Shown one piece after another: positions 29,417-40,099 of a DNA stretch of 64,000 bases (positions within the stretch are counted from its first letter, which is position 1; each line of letters begins with the position of its first letter). The DNA lies in NCBI GenBank assembly GCA_045658305.1, contig JAZOUT010000087.1, forward strand, positions 4,327-68,326, in the 5' to 3' direction. The notes beneath the pieces were generated by a model, which saw only the letters and a program-made list of their open reading frames with translations, made no database searches and was not told the origin of the DNA. Source of the stretch: Aphodosoma sp045658305. GTDB lineage: Bacteria; Bacteroidota; Bacteroidia; Bacteroidales; Paludibacteraceae. The translations under genes and the position numbers were made by a program.

Positions 29417-29441
29417 ACCACTATATAATTCCTATCAGAAA

Positions 29442-32400
29442 TTATTTCACAAATACTTTATAAGCCACACCATTCACACGGATAATAGCAATATCAGTAA
29501 GACCATTGATAACAGTAGTATTAGTATTAGAAACACCACCATATACGCGAAGACCGTTCACTGTATAAACTTCAATCATCACGCCAGCCTCAGTTTCTAC
29601 ATATACCGAACCATTGTTAGCATAAATATTAACAACAAGCTCACCATTTTCAATGTCTACTTTATTTTCAGTTTCACCTACTTTAATAGTTGCACCCTTA
29701 ACAATCAATGTTTGACCTTGAGCGATAGAGTTCCAGTCGAAACGTGCTTTAGTCACATCGATAGTAGCTGCATCTTCAAATGTAGCTGCTGGAAGATTTT
29801 CAGCTTTCACATTGAACAATTCACCAGCGAAGTTGTAATAGTCTTCTGTTAATTTAGGAGATACAGATACGTATGTTGTACCCTCTTCTTCGTATGATTC
29901 TACATCAAATGCAGTTTCTGCATCCCAATACATATAAGCATTAGTTGAAGTAGTACCTGTAAGATAATCCATAGATTGTTCTGCATAGTAAGAAGCTGTT
30001 GTATCAACAACCAACAATTTACCAGCGTATGCCATACGATTAGCAAGCACATCAAGAAGCGAAGCCTCTACTGCTTCTTCTACGAAGTCACTTGCAACAC
30101 AAGCACCAACGAAGTCTGCATTAGATTCTGAGATATCCCAACCTTCTGCATCAACACCTGTAACTTTAGACACATAAGTCAACACAGGAGCGCCATAAAC
30201 TTCACCTGTAGGCAACCATGTTTCATCATCAACTAAACACTTAAAGTCAACAGTAGCCAATAAGCCAGCAGGAAGTTTTTTACCTACTTCAATATTAAGA
30301 CCTTCAATTGGTTCTGGGAAACCATTAGGATCATCAGCTGGAGCTTGAAGAACGATAACACCTGTACCATCATTGAGATAGTAGTTGTTCATTGGACCCA
30401 TGTGACCAAGAGCTGTTACTTTATCAACAACTGTTGGTTGTGAGTTGAGACGTGCAAGAAGTGATTGAGCTGAATAATCTGCATAACGAGATTTTTCCCA
30501 CATACCTTGATCATAGATAGCTTTGATATTAGCGAAATCAATAGCAAAGATATCGTGAGAAATATAGTTGAGTTGTTTATTTTCTTTATAAATACCAACT
30601 GTACCTACGATAGAAACTGGAGTCATAGTACCCCAAGCAGCATCAAATTTATATTGGTTGTAGATAGAAGCTTCTTCTTCTTTATCATTAGCCACAGTAG
30701 CATTACGATTTGAAGATGTAAATGCAAGAGGTTCAGTAAATCTAACTTCATTAAGAACTACATATTCGCTAAGTTCTGCAGTTGCCAAATCAGCCACTGA
30801 AATAGCACGTGGAGCAATAGCTTCACCAGCTTTAGCAGCAGGAAGAGTTGCATCTACCATTTCTGGAAGACCATTGTAATCTTTATATTTACCTTTTACG
30901 CCTACCAAGCGGTCGCCATTCACGTAACCTGCATTTTGATAGTCAAAGTCATAAATCAACAATGAACCTGAGTTATCGCGTACATAGATGTTTTCACCAT
31001 TTTGATAAGTAACAACCACTTCGTTAAGGATTACAACCTCATTTTCTGTATCAGCAGCAGCCAAGAAGCCTGCAATATTTTCAACAAATTTGAAGTCAGC
31101 TTCGATATTAGCCAAATCAGAAACATAAAGAGAAGGAAGATCCTCAAGAGCATAACCAATATCAAAATTACCTTTAACTGTTACCTCTTGGTTAGCGAAT
31201 GCACTAAAGTTAATACCGCTGAGACGAAGTTTATTTTCACCAACTTTGATACAAGCAGAATATTCATAAACGGTTTCACCATCCCACTCATATGAAGTAG
31301 TATCAATAACCACAGTACCTGTAATAGCATAGTTTTTAGCTTGATATTCTACAGCTCCAGCACCGAAGAAACCTGTAATATCACTAACTTCTGTATAAGT
31401 AATTTCATTACCTGAATTAAGTTTTTTGATGAGAGTACCAAGTTGAACTTCTACAATATTAGGAAGAACCATCTCTCCATCAACCTCAATAGAATCCACA
31501 TCTGCAGGATAATCAATATCACCAATATGGTAGTCATAACGATACGCATTGATAGAACGACCACGAGCATAACCTTCTTTACCATAAGTAGAAGAAAGAT
31601 CTTCATATGGATAATAACCACCTTTACAGAAATAAATAGAGTCACCAGCTTGGAAATTAACACCTTCTGCTACTTCCATAGCCCAAACTGTAAGACCTGT
31701 GATTGAGCCATCAGCATTTGTTTGTTGCACATTAAGAGCAGTACCACCTTGCGAAGAGAATACACTATTAACAAGAACTGGAGATGTAAAACCAGAAACT
31801 GTATATTGTTCACCAGTCACAGGAGCCCATTTAGCCATGTAGTCTTTCAACTCGTGGAACATGAGCACGCGATTAGAACCTGTATTATAGAAATCATAAG
31901 ATTCTACTGTGAATGCTTGACCTTGTTCTGCACTTGTGTGATATACAATACCTGACAACTTAGCATCTGCAGGAACAACTGCACCTCTAACAGCGATAGT
32001 TTTACCATCTGTTGTAGCCATTGTATAAATACCTTCTGATATACGAGTTGTTTTAGCTACTGCAATATCAATAAGCTCACCTTCAAAGTTAGCAATATTA
32101 TTCACAAGTGAATCAATTGTAATAGTCTCTTTAGAGAAACGACCACGTCCCGATACTTCAAGTGCAGTAGGAACGATACGAGCCATACAATCTGCACTTG
32201 ATGGATAATATGTACCTTCCACGTTAGTTACTTTTTGACTGAGAGCAATAGAGTCAACTCCATCAAGAAGAATAGCACCTGTACCATCTTGAATAAGAAG
32301 ACCACGATCTGTCAAATAAGTTGTAGTTGCTGAACCTGTAAATTTAACAGGTTTAGACGCTGTATTATTGCGGATACTAAGAATAGTTGCACCTTCTTCT

Positions 32401-34823
32401 TGTGAAACAGCATTTTCAATAGCTGATTGGCTGATTGGCATGAAACCATAAGTAGAAGTCATCCAAGAATTATCTGCGATAGCAGTAATGTTGTTTGTTG
32501 GATAGAAAGTAAATCCACCAAGATAATCTTCAAAGTTAGCTCTTGAATAAGTAATTTTGTATGCACCTTGAATGAAATCACGGTCTTTACGAGTAGTAGA
32601 ATAGATCGTTGTATCGCGCTCTACAAAATCAACACCTTCAAAACGAACAAGCTTAGCGTTGTAAGTACCAGCTGTTTTAGCTTCGAGATATTGTTGAATT
32701 GTAATCACTTCTGGAACAAGTGCATTGCCTGAATTTTTAACAGTATAAGTAGTCTCTGCACCAGCAATTTTAAGACCGTATGTGCTATATGTACCTTTGA
32801 AACCAACGATAGAGTCACCTACAACACCAGCAAATACTCGTGTCGCAACAGTATCAAGTTCAATACGCAAACCACCAGTAGCATCTTGAACATAAAGATA
32901 ATATTTAGCAACATCTTCCATTGTAGTCCAATTAGTTTCAGAGCTTTGTTGGATATATGTCAAAATAACTGGGCTTGTAAGCTCATAAGTGATACCAGAA
33001 GCTGCATTACCAGCAGCTTTCATATCTGCAATCGAGTTGAATTTTACGTTAGAAGGAACAATGTCTGACTCTTGAGTAAGGATAAGTTGAACATTAGCAC
33101 CAGAGTTCATTACGTCAGTAAATGCTTTAAGACCAACGCGACCAAGCATTGCTTCTGTAATTTGGAATGTAGGAGCAATAACAAGAATTGAGTCACCTTT
33201 ATCACTGAAGAACCAGTGTTGATTATCAATAAGTTTAAGTTCACCTACGTTAATTGTCATATAACGAGCTTCGTAAGAACCAGCTGAACGTTTACTTGAA
33301 CCAACAAGGTATGCAAGATCGTAAAGTGAGGTAGCTGCAGGTGTTGCATTGCCTGTACTGATAATTTCAATAGTGTTAGCTTCTCTTGGATTAGTTTCCA
33401 CATAAGTACCTGTTATGATTTCACCTGCAGTTTGATCAAAGCCAAATGCAGCCAAGAAACCTTTAACGCCTTTGATAGAGTCACCTGCTGCGTATGCTTT
33501 ACCGTTTTTATCAGTAGCCGATTGTGTGCGAATCGCAGCGTAATAATAAGTACTATAACCTACTTTTTGTGTTACAAACAAAGTAGTTGCGCCACTACGT
33601 GGGTTAGAAACTACATGCGTAACAAGCATTGGATCAACAATTGCAGATGAAGTAGTAGATTTATTACCTGCACCTACAGCTGTTTTATATTCATTAATGT
33701 CAGAATAACCTGTTGCTACTGATGTAAGAACATACAAGAATTTGTTTGTGCCTGAAGATGTAGCTTTTTCAATAAAATAACCTGTAACGGTACCCATACC
33801 AGGAATTGTTACACCATAAGGAGCAGTCAAATATACTTTTTCTCCATTATAAACTACACATTTATAAGAACTATAACCAACAGTTTCTGTTGTAGCAACA
33901 AAGTCAGCTACAGTAATAGTTTCATAAGTGAAATCAACCACTACAAACACTTCGCGAGTTGCTTGAAATACATTATAATTTTCGTCATAATACTCGTAAG
34001 TCTCAGTAGCTTTATAACCTTTAAGAGTAGTTGCTACTTTAGGAAGCTCGTTGTCACCTGAATAAGAAACACGAACTTTTTCTTCTCCAATCATAACATA
34101 TTGAACTTCAGTATAGTCTTCTTTACTATATTCTGAAATAATATTAGCATTTTGAATAGTTGTATATTCGATTTCTGCTTCAATTACGTTGAACACAGTA
34201 CCACGACTTTCACCGTATGGGTGAGGTCCATAGTAACCATAAAGTACTGCTTCGCCAGGAAGGTTACCATTATAATAAAGAGCAAGAGTAGTGTCAGTGC
34301 CTGCTGCTATTGCAGGATTGCCACTCTTATCACTAATGATAGCTGTTTTAGCAATTTTCACTGCTTTATACTCATAACCTTTGTAATTGGCAATAAGTTC
34401 AGCAGCTGTAGCAGTAACGTATGTAACGCCTACTGAATCGCCAAGAGTGTAAGTGAGGGCTTCATCTTCTGGATTATAAATAACCCCAGGATACTCTATT
34501 GTACCAATTGAATCACCCCACCAGTCATATTCTACACCTTCATAATTAGCATAACCATTTACAGAAGTGATTTTTTTACCTGGAACAAGACCTTTTGCTT
34601 CCTCTCTTGCCCAATAATAACTTTGACATTTAATAGCACCACTTGCATCTTCAATAATGATACCATCTGTGGTAAAGAAAGTAACAACTGCATTAGGAGA
34701 ATTAAGAGTCACAGGCACTGATTTTCCTGTAATAGCCTTAACCTCAGCAATCGTTGAATAAGATTCGGCCATTGATATCACCGACACCAATAAAGCCATC
34801 ATGAAAAGAGAAATCTTTTTCAT
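29442..34823 (-). CDS. 1793-residue T9SS-secreted protein with repeated OB-like domains
   Basis: Signal peptide MKKISLFMMALLVSVISMAE. The chain is a series of beta-rich modules of about 120-150 residues resembling the secreted OB-fold domains (DUF5689/DUF6359 type) of Bacteroidetes. Recurrent signatures are 'V.FTGSATTTYLTDRGLLIQD-TGAILL', 'LYVQDATGGLRIEL' and 'IYVRDNSGSLLIYD', each followed by 'GDSIVGFKGTY'-like strands. The C-terminus (IEVYTVNGLRVYGG, INGLTDIAIIRVNG, AYKVFVK) is a T9SS type-A tail. Expected outside the cell. Ligand unknown; despite the OB name there is no reason to think it binds nucleic acid. Same strand as its neighbours, each with its own promoter and terminator, so probably separate transcripts. 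Family naming is from memory and moderately sure. Confidence 0.85.
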   Translation of the reverse strand: MKKISLFMMALLVSVISMAESYSTIAEVKAITGKSVPVTLNSPNAVVTFFTTDGIIIEDASGAIKCQSYYWAREEAKGLVPGKKITSVNGYANYEGVEYDWWGDSIGTIEYPGVIYNPEDEALTYTLGDSVGVTYVTATAAELIANYKGYEYKAVKIAKTAIISDKSGNPAIAAGTDTTLALYYNGNLPGEAVLYGYYGPHPYGESRGTVFNVIEAEIEYTTIQNANIISEYSKEDYTEVQYVMIGEEKVRVSYSGDNELPKVATTLKGYKATETYEYYDENYNVFQATREVFVVVDFTYETITVADFVATTETVGYSSYKCVVYNGEKVYLTAPYGVTIPGMGTVTGYFIEKATSSGTNKFLYVLTSVATGYSDINEYKTAVGAGNKSTTSSAIVDPMLVTHVVSNPRSGATTLFVTQKVGYSTYYYAAIRTQSATDKNGKAYAAGDSIKGVKGFLAAFGFDQTAGEIITGTYVETNPREANTIEIISTGNATPAATSLYDLAYLVGSSKRSAGSYEARYMTINVGELKLIDNQHWFFSDKGDSILVIAPTFQITEAMLGRVGLKAFTDVMNSGANVQLILTQESDIVPSNVKFNSIADMKAAGNAASGITYELTSPVILTYIQQSSETNWTTMEDVAKYYLYVQDATGGLRIELDTVATRVFAGVVGDSIVGFKGTYSTYGLKIAGAETTYTVKNSGNALVPEVITIQQYLEAKTAGTYNAKLVRFEGVDFVERDTTIYSTTRKDRDFIQGAYKITYSRANFEDYLGGFTFYPTNNITAIADNSWMTSTYGFMPISQSAIENAVSQEEGATILSIRNNTASKPVKFTGSATTTYLTDRGLLIQDGTGAILLDGVDSIALSQKVTNVEGTYYPSSADCMARIVPTALEVSGRGRFSKETITIDSLVNNIANFEGELIDIAVAKTTRISEGIYTMATTDGKTIAVRGAVVPADAKLSGIVYHTSAEQGQAFTVESYDFYNTGSNRVLMFHELKDYMAKWAPVTGEQYTVSGFTSPVLVNSVFSSQGGTALNVQQTNADGSITGLTVWAMEVAEGVNFQAGDSIYFCKGGYYPYEDLSSTYGKEGYARGRSINAYRYDYHIGDIDYPADVDSIEVDGEMVLPNIVEVQLGTLIKKLNSGNEITYTEVSDITGFFGAGAVEYQAKNYAITGTVVIDTTSYEWDGETVYEYSACIKVGENKLRLSGINFSAFANQEVTVKGNFDIGYALEDLPSLYVSDLANIEADFKFVENIAGFLAAADTENEVVILNEVVVTYQNGENIYVRDNSGSLLIYDFDYQNAGYVNGDRLVGVKGKYKDYNGLPEMVDATLPAAKAGEAIAPRAISVADLATAELSEYVVLNEVRFTEPLAFTSSNRNATVANDKEEEASIYNQYKFDAAWGTMTPVSIVGTVGIYKENKQLNYISHDIFAIDFANIKAIYDQGMWEKSRYADYSAQSLLARLNSQPTVVDKVTALGHMGPMNNYYLNDGTGVIVLQAPADDPNGFPEPIEGLNIEVGKKLPAGLLATVDFKCLVDDETWLPTGEVYGAPVLTYVSKVTGVDAEGWDISESNADFVGACVASDFVEEAVEASLLDVLANRMAYAGKLLVVDTTASYYAEQSMDYLTGTTSTNAYMYWDAETAFDVESYEEEGTTYVSVSPKLTEDYYNFAGELFNVKAENLPAATFEDAATIDVTKARFDWNSIAQGQTLIVKGATIKVGETENKVDIENGELVVNIYANNGSVYVETEAGVMIEVYTVNGLRVYGGVSNTNTTVINGLTDIAIIRVNGVAYKVFVK

Positions 34824-35004
34824 AAAATGCGTGTTTTTAAGTTAATGAATAATGTTAATAATTACAATTTTGTTCTATATCTTTATTATAGTAGATAAGC
34901 TCAGTTCCATTTATTATTCGTATTTGTATAAACACAACCAAACTACACCAATATATATTTTAGTATCCTTTTTTACTATGGCACAATACCCCAAAATAAG
35001 ACGA

Positions 35005-35034
35005 CAAAGGTAAGACTTTTTTTTCAAATAACAA
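35005..35034 (-). promoter_or_regulatory. Promoter of the 1793-residue protein gene
   Basis: Minus-strand TACCTTTG at 35005-35012 and TTG at 35032-35034, spacing 19. Confidence 0.65.
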
Positions 35035-35060
35035 AATTTTTTACAAAAAAAACAAATAAA

Positions 35061-35092
35061 AAATAGAGATGCAAGATATTGCACCTCTATTT
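35061..35092 (-). terminator. Terminator of the 1216-residue-frame protein gene
   Basis: Stem AAATAGAG-A-TGCAA / TTGCA-C-CTCTATTT with one mismatch and loop GATA. Member of the recurring terminator family; it lies right upstream of the next gene's -33 box. Confidence 0.85.
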
Positions 35093-35112
35093 TTACCTTC
35101 AAACTATAAATA

Positions 35113-38100
35113 TTATTTAACCACAACTTTACCTACAGCAGTAGCAGTACGAACTACATAAACACCACTTGGGAGGCTACCATTCATATCTGTTACATTT
35201 TGACCTGTGACAGTAAAGATTTGGAATTCACCATCTACTACAATCAAGCCATTTTCAGTATAAAGGTCAGCAAGTGTTACATATTCTACTTTAACACCAC
35301 TACCTGCAACTACAGATTCGGCATTCAATGGTTGGATTGAAGCAGTTTGACCATTAATGATTGTATAGTCAGCAATACCTGTAAGAGAAGTAATTGCATA
35401 AGGAACTGCTATCCTACCCCAATAGTAAGTTGACACTTTAATTGAATCTTCTCCTTGAACTAACCAAGGCCATTTTTCATCTTCTGGATCATCTGTACGT
35501 GTAAGACCTTTCACGCGAACCACTTTATTTGCATATTTTGACAAATAGAAGTCGCCCATCATAATTGCGTCTAGAACCAATGCTACGTCTGCATTAAATT
35601 CAGCCAATGTAATATCAATAGGTTCAACAACACCTTTTGACACTTTTTCTAACTTGAGGTTGCTAACATACTCATCACCTGACCACATAAACGCAGCCGC
35701 GTCTCCAAATGTTGTGAAACCTTCAACTCCCTTGATAGAGTCGCCAGCAACTACATCATAAGGGAATGGAGCTGTATATTCACCCATTTCGTCAGCTTCA
35801 CCAAGACCTTTGATAGCGATAGCACCTGTTGAGTCTTGTACAAAGATTGTGTAACCAGCAAATTGGTTATGGCTGATGTAAGTCAACAATACTGGGTTAC
35901 GCAATGCGCTTGACATTGTGTAATCTGTTTGAGCACCAGCAGCAAGCAATTCAGCAATAGTATTATAATAAAGTTTAGACTCTTGAAGTTCTGTTACATA
36001 GAAAACAGGAGCACCTTCAGAAGGATCCAAATCAATAACACCAGCCACAAGTTTATCTAAATCTTTACCTACGTATGCAGAAAGGTCAACAGGACCAGCA
36101 ACCATCAATTTAAGAGAATCTGTTACTAATACCTCATCATACATATTTGTTTCTGGATTTTCAACATAATCCACATAAGAAATTACATAATAGTAACCAT
36201 AATCATCTTCTGCAATTTTACCACCTTTTGACAAACGGCCCAAAGAAGCATAATATTCAGATACATATTTAAGACCATAAGAAAGGTCAATAGAAGCATA
36301 ATTAAGTTTATTATTTTCACTTACAACTGTAGCTGTTTCAAGAGCGAAATATGCAGGGCGTTGCATTACATCGTTTTCATCATAAACCGCAGGAGAATAA
36401 GAACCCTTAATTTGGATAGCATCACCTGCTTTTGATTGATACATTGACATACGGCCAGCTTGAACCATAAGACCTTGCCAAGAAGATCTGCCCATCATAT
36501 TTTTAACTTCATATTGAACATAGAAGCTAAACATACTTGCCATTGTAACTACTACAGGCTCTTTAATTTCGTAAGAAGCCATTTTTTGTTCGTCAGTAGC
36601 TTCGTTTTCAACGAAATCAACGAGGTCGCCCATATTATTAAATGCATAAATAGCTACAACTGAATCTACTACGAATGTAGGAGTTGCTTCCGACCATTCA
36701 TCAGCAACGTATGCTGAATTATAAGTACCATAAACATCCATTTTTGCAGGAATTACATTACCTAAATAGTTCAATACAGTTACACTATCTGGCATGAAAT
36801 ATTCAGTATAAGAACCCCAACCTCCACCTATAGTCACTTTCGCAGGTTCCAAACCTTTATACAATACACGTTTACCCTCATTTGCTTTAAGTTCTACCAT
36901 TGTTGTTACTTCACCTGATTGTACTTTACCTACTGTATAGTTCAATACAATTTCCTTGCTAATACCTGTAGTACCAAATGTTACTACTCCAGCAGGAATT
37001 CTAACTACATATTTACCTTCTCTTGCAAATGACTCTTCACCACCAGTATACATAGGATCTACATAAAGACGAAGACCATTTGCTGAAAGTGTATCTGCTT
37101 TAAACATAATGTAACCAGCAGGCATCATTGAACTTGTCAATTCATCTTCAATATATACTTGAGGAATATTTGAACCATTTACAAAATCAGGCTCCGCAAC
37201 TGCAATTGCTGTATATTCAGTAAATTGAAGCACTATTTCACGAATTTCTGACACTATACTATTATTAGCAGGTGTAGCAGTATAAACCGCATCAACCTCA
37301 GGAAGAACAACTACATCATTTTCTATTACAAAATTCAAAACATAATCTACTGTATTCTTATTTGCATTGTCATCGTTGAATTTAACCATGCCAGCAGAAA
37401 GAACAATACGATATTTTCCAGATGTAATTTTACCTTCATAGCATCCAGCATCTTCATCTACCCAAAGTTTAACCGAAGCACCCGAAGCTATTCTATCAAG
37501 AACACCATCACCAGAACAATTTGTTTTCACAAGTGTTGCAGTACCATCTTCTGCCACTTTATAAAAACAAGCAGGATACATACTTGTAGTTGTTGCCTTT
37601 TCTACACCTGTAAATGTAATTGTCGCTTCTGTAAATGACTTAAGTGTATCGCCCTCTTCAATATCCCATGTCGCTGTGATAGCAGGAGCTGGTTCTGCTA
37701 TTACTGTATAAGTTGCACCTTGTGCTGTTTCTGGAGTAGTATTGTATTTTGTAAGATAACCCACAACCTCAATATAATCACCAACTTTACAAATTGTTTC
37801 ATTTGTTGATTTACCTCTATACAATTCAAATACTTTACCACCATCTTTTGTATCAGCCATCCATACCGAAATATTTTTATAGTTTTCATCGTATGCTGTA
37901 GCAATTTCTGTTACGTAACCTTTAACCACATACTGACCACCAACATAATTTACATTATTACCAGAAACAGAAGCAGCATATTCAGCAGCTTTAGCGCAAG
38001 TCAAAACTGTAGCTTCTTTAACAGTAACCGCACAAGTAGCTGTAAGTTCTCCTGCCTTAGCAGTAATAGTAGCTGTACCAATAGATTTTGCAGCAACAGA

Positions 38101-38724
38101 GCCATCAGCTACTGAGACAACGTCATTATTAGACGAAGTCCAAACAACTGTAGTTGTAGCATTAGATGGAGTAAGTGTAGCAGTCAATTGCGCTTCACGA
38201 TATTGCTCAAGAGCCAAAGTTGTTTGATTAAGAACAATAGCTGTAGCTTCTACTTTTTCACCACCTGCTATATATGTTATTGTGAGAGCATCAAAACGAA
38301 CTTGACCATCTGTTAAAGAAAATTTATAAGTATTTTTTGTGCCATCAAGAGCAACAACTACTTTATCTGAACTTGCAGATGCAGTACTACCTATTGATTT
38401 TTGCAAAGATGTTGCATAAGCTGTACTATTGCAATCAAATTCAATTTTTGAAATTTTATAATCCTCTGCAATTGCAATAGTTACACTTGTACCTTTATAA
38501 CAACGCATAGGATTATAATACTCTGCCAAATCATTTGCATAACCTGCCTTATCATAAGTAAAAGTAATTCCATTCTCTACCCATACTTGTTGTGATGTTG
38601 TACTAACAGTACGCTTTGACGCATTGTCAAATGTTAAAGTTGCAGTCTCGGCCCAAACAGAGAATGAGAAAAAACTCAACGCTAATACTACGAATAGCGA
38701 TTTTAAAAAAGTAATTTTTTTCAT
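35113..38724 (-). CDS. T9SS-secreted protein with Ig-like (BIG2) and OB-like domains
   Basis: I use the ATG at 38722-38724, which gives a clean signal peptide (MKKITFLKSLFVVLALSFFSF, cut near VWAE) and 1203 residues; 13 further codons are open upstream. After a first beta domain (about 25-150) comes a bacterial Ig-like BIG2 domain (about 155-235; 'VVWTSSNNDVVSVADG', 'GTATITAKAGELTATCAV'). Then an OB-like domain (VVKGYVTEIATAY, DYIEVVGYLTKY), several further beta domains, two with the 'FAGYTIFVQDSTGAIAIKG' signature shared with the neighbour at 29442-34823, and a T9SS tail (FQIFTVTGQNV, LPSGVYVVRTA, GKVVVK). Likely surface or secreted; function unknown. Promoter at 38772-38802. Confidence 0.88.
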   Translation of the reverse strand: MKKITFLKSLFVVLALSFFSFSVWAETATLTFDNASKRTVSTTSQQVWVENGITFTYDKAGYANDLAEYYNPMRCYKGTSVTIAIAEDYKISKIEFDCNSTAYATSLQKSIGSTASASSDKVVVALDGTKNTYKFSLTDGQVRFDALTITYIAGGEKVEATAIVLNQTTLALEQYREAQLTATLTPSNATTTVVWTSSNNDVVSVADGSVAAKSIGTATITAKAGELTATCAVTVKEATVLTCAKAAEYAASVSGNNVNYVGGQYVVKGYVTEIATAYDENYKNISVWMADTKDGGKVFELYRGKSTNETICKVGDYIEVVGYLTKYNTTPETAQGATYTVIAEPAPAITATWDIEEGDTLKSFTEATITFTGVEKATTTSMYPACFYKVAEDGTATLVKTNCSGDGVLDRIASGASVKLWVDEDAGCYEGKITSGKYRIVLSAGMVKFNDDNANKNTVDYVLNFVIENDVVVLPEVDAVYTATPANNSIVSEIREIVLQFTEYTAIAVAEPDFVNGSNIPQVYIEDELTSSMMPAGYIMFKADTLSANGLRLYVDPMYTGGEESFAREGKYVVRIPAGVVTFGTTGISKEIVLNYTVGKVQSGEVTTMVELKANEGKRVLYKGLEPAKVTIGGGWGSYTEYFMPDSVTVLNYLGNVIPAKMDVYGTYNSAYVADEWSEATPTFVVDSVVAIYAFNNMGDLVDFVENEATDEQKMASYEIKEPVVVTMASMFSFYVQYEVKNMMGRSSWQGLMVQAGRMSMYQSKAGDAIQIKGSYSPAVYDENDVMQRPAYFALETATVVSENNKLNYASIDLSYGLKYVSEYYASLGRLSKGGKIAEDDYGYYYVISYVDYVENPETNMYDEVLVTDSLKLMVAGPVDLSAYVGKDLDKLVAGVIDLDPSEGAPVFYVTELQESKLYYNTIAELLAAGAQTDYTMSSALRNPVLLTYISHNQFAGYTIFVQDSTGAIAIKGLGEADEMGEYTAPFPYDVVAGDSIKGVEGFTTFGDAAAFMWSGDEYVSNLKLEKVSKGVVEPIDITLAEFNADVALVLDAIMMGDFYLSKYANKVVRVKGLTRTDDPEDEKWPWLVQGEDSIKVSTYYWGRIAVPYAITSLTGIADYTIINGQTASIQPLNAESVVAGSGVKVEYVTLADLYTENGLIVVDGEFQIFTVTGQNVTDMNGSLPSGVYVVRTATAVGKVVVK

Positions 38725-38771
38725 AATTATTAAATATTTAGTTAGTAAAAAATTGATTACCAATTAGCACA

Positions 38772-38802
38772 CAAAGTTACACATTATATCTTACATACAC
38801 AA
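38772..38802 (-). promoter_or_regulatory. Promoter of the BIG2 protein gene
   Basis: Minus-strand TAACTTTG at 38772-38779 and TTG at 38800-38802, spacing 20. Confidence 0.7.
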
Positions 38803-38950
38803 ACTTTACACTCAAATATTGAATTTCAAATTTAAATTTTTCTCAAAAAAATAAAATTCAAAAGCACAAAAAACAAAAACCTCCATAAAAACCACTTCCA
38901 AAACCCTCCTCCTCAATCCCCAACTCTCATAACAACATCTCTCCAATATT

Positions 38951-39019
38951 ACAACATACTATAAACATACTATAAATATAGAATAAATATACTATAAATA
39001 TAGGATAAACATACTATAC
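38951..39019 (-). repeat. 11-bp minisatellite array, copy 4
   Basis: Minus-strand units TATCCTATATT, TATAGTATATT, TATTCTATATT, TATAGTATGTT and the end TATGTTGTAA. Confidence 0.85.
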
Positions 39020-39075
39020 AAAAACCTTCACCCTACAAAAAAGAACAATCCACCCCTATCAAAAAACAAAAAAAA

Positions 39076-39102
39076 TAGAGATGCAAAACACCTGCACCTC
39101 TA
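39076..39102 (-). terminator. lplA terminator overlapping the stop codon
   Basis: TAGAG-A-TGCA / TGCA-C-CTCTA stem followed on the minus strand by a T-run. The stop codon TAG (39100-39102) forms part of the stem. Same family as the other AGAG hairpins. Confidence 0.75.
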
Positions 39103-40077
39103 CCTTTTCTCTACCAACAGCAAAAAATCTTCTGCCGTAGCACCCAATATATAATCCCCAATTTTCACCCTATCCAGCACTTCTCGCATCGCCTCAATCC
39201 GAAACTCAACATCAACAAACGCATCATACAACGATTGCAAATCCTGATGCGTAAAAAAATCACCATTACACTCCATCGCCCTAATCCTCCCATTCTTCAC
39301 ATCCAAGCGCACCTCTATCCCACCCCATGCAAAACGCTGACGATTCTTGAATGTATAAGGTGGATTATTGCCCCACATCCATTCGTCAGAAAGATATTCA
39401 GGTTCGATACCACACACCTCAGCGAATTCATCGGCAGAGAGAGCCACTCGCTCAGGAGCAATAGAATTTTCGAGATGACGCATAAGTTGCTCACGCCCAA
39501 GATCCATATAGTCGCCTACATTGATAACTCGTTGGCGCACACTCTCTATTCCCTTAGAAATCAACTTCTCATTGTCGGGGGTAATAGTGCGCACGAGTTG
39601 CTCTATATCGGTCTTATATAATAATGTGCCGTGCAAGATAGAGCCATTGTCGTTGCGATAATAGGCATTGCCTGAGAATTTTTTGCCTTGAAAAATTAAA
39701 TCATTGCGTCCCGAGAGTTCAGTTTCGAGTCCAATCTGGGCAAATGCCTCTACCACAGAAGAGAGACAATGACGGAAAACATCGTCGCGCTTGCCTTCAC
39801 GCTTCACAAATGTGAACATAAAGCAACCTTCGTCGGCAAAGATAGTACCTCCACCAGAATGACGACGATAGATAGGTACACCGATTTTGCGCGCATGCTC
39901 AAGATTCACTTCAGCCTCAATAAGTTGGTGTTTGCCACAAACGATAGCCGGATGGATGTCCCAAATAAAGAAAAGGTCGTCGTTACGCCAATTGGGCGAA
40001 TTGAGAAGATAACGCTCTAACGCTAAATAAAACGATACCGTCTGACGTCCATATTTACTTAAATCAATAGTTTTCAT
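39100..40077 (-). CDS. lplA: Lipoate-protein ligase A
   Basis: 325 residues. Attaches free lipoate through lipoyl-AMP to the E2 subunits of 2-oxoacid dehydrogenases and to GcvH in the cytoplasm. Visible motifs are the lipoyl-AMP loop RRHSGGGTIFADEGCF (about 71-86), and KFSGNAYYRNDNGSILHGTLL (about 133-153), in which the lysine is the family's catalytic lysine and SGNA and HGTLL line the pocket. A C-terminal accessory domain (about 250-325) is present, as in LplA of full length. The start at 40077 is the second copy of a 20-bp tandem duplication, leaving 17 bases after the nucleosidase gene; the two are probably co-transcribed. Confidence 0.93.
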   Translation of the reverse strand: MKTIDLSKYGRQTVSFYLALERYLLNSPNWRNDDLFFIWDIHPAIVCGKHQLIEAEVNLEHARKIGVPIYRRHSGGGTIFADEGCFMFTFVKREGKRDDVFRHCLSSVVEAFAQIGLETELSGRNDLIFQGKKFSGNAYYRNDNGSILHGTLLYKTDIEQLVRTITPDNEKLISKGIESVRQRVINVGDYMDLGREQLMRHLENSIAPERVALSADEFAEVCGIEPEYLSDEWMWGNNPPYTFKNRQRFAWGGIEVRLDVKNGRIRAMECNGDFFTHQDLQSLYDAFVDVEFRIEAMREVLDRVKIGDYILGATAEDFLLLVEKR

Positions 40078-40099
40078 ATTAAATCAATAGTTTTCATAT
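40060..40099 (-). repeat. 20-bp tandem duplication at the mtnN/lplA junction
   Basis: ATATGAAAACTATTGATTTA occurs twice head to tail (40060-40079 and 40080-40099). The upstream copy carries the nucleosidase stop TGA overlapping an ATG, which opens a frame of only seven codons; the downstream copy carries the lplA start. Confidence 0.95.

Larger units (their letters stand above)
28915..29441. other. Repeat-rich intergenic region
   Basis: 527 bases without a credible gene. Contains the promoter of the GLUG protein gene, a hairpin GAGACGTAG-CCCG-CTACGTCTC (about 29053-29074), a 40-bp repeat shared in inverted form with 59106-59145, a C-rich degenerate repeat (29187-29223), an 11-bp minisatellite array and a terminator. 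Confidence 0.7.
38725..39099. other. Intergenic region
   Basis: No gene in 375 bases. Holds the promoter of the BIG2 protein gene, an 11-bp minisatellite array and most of the lplA terminator. Confidence 0.7.
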
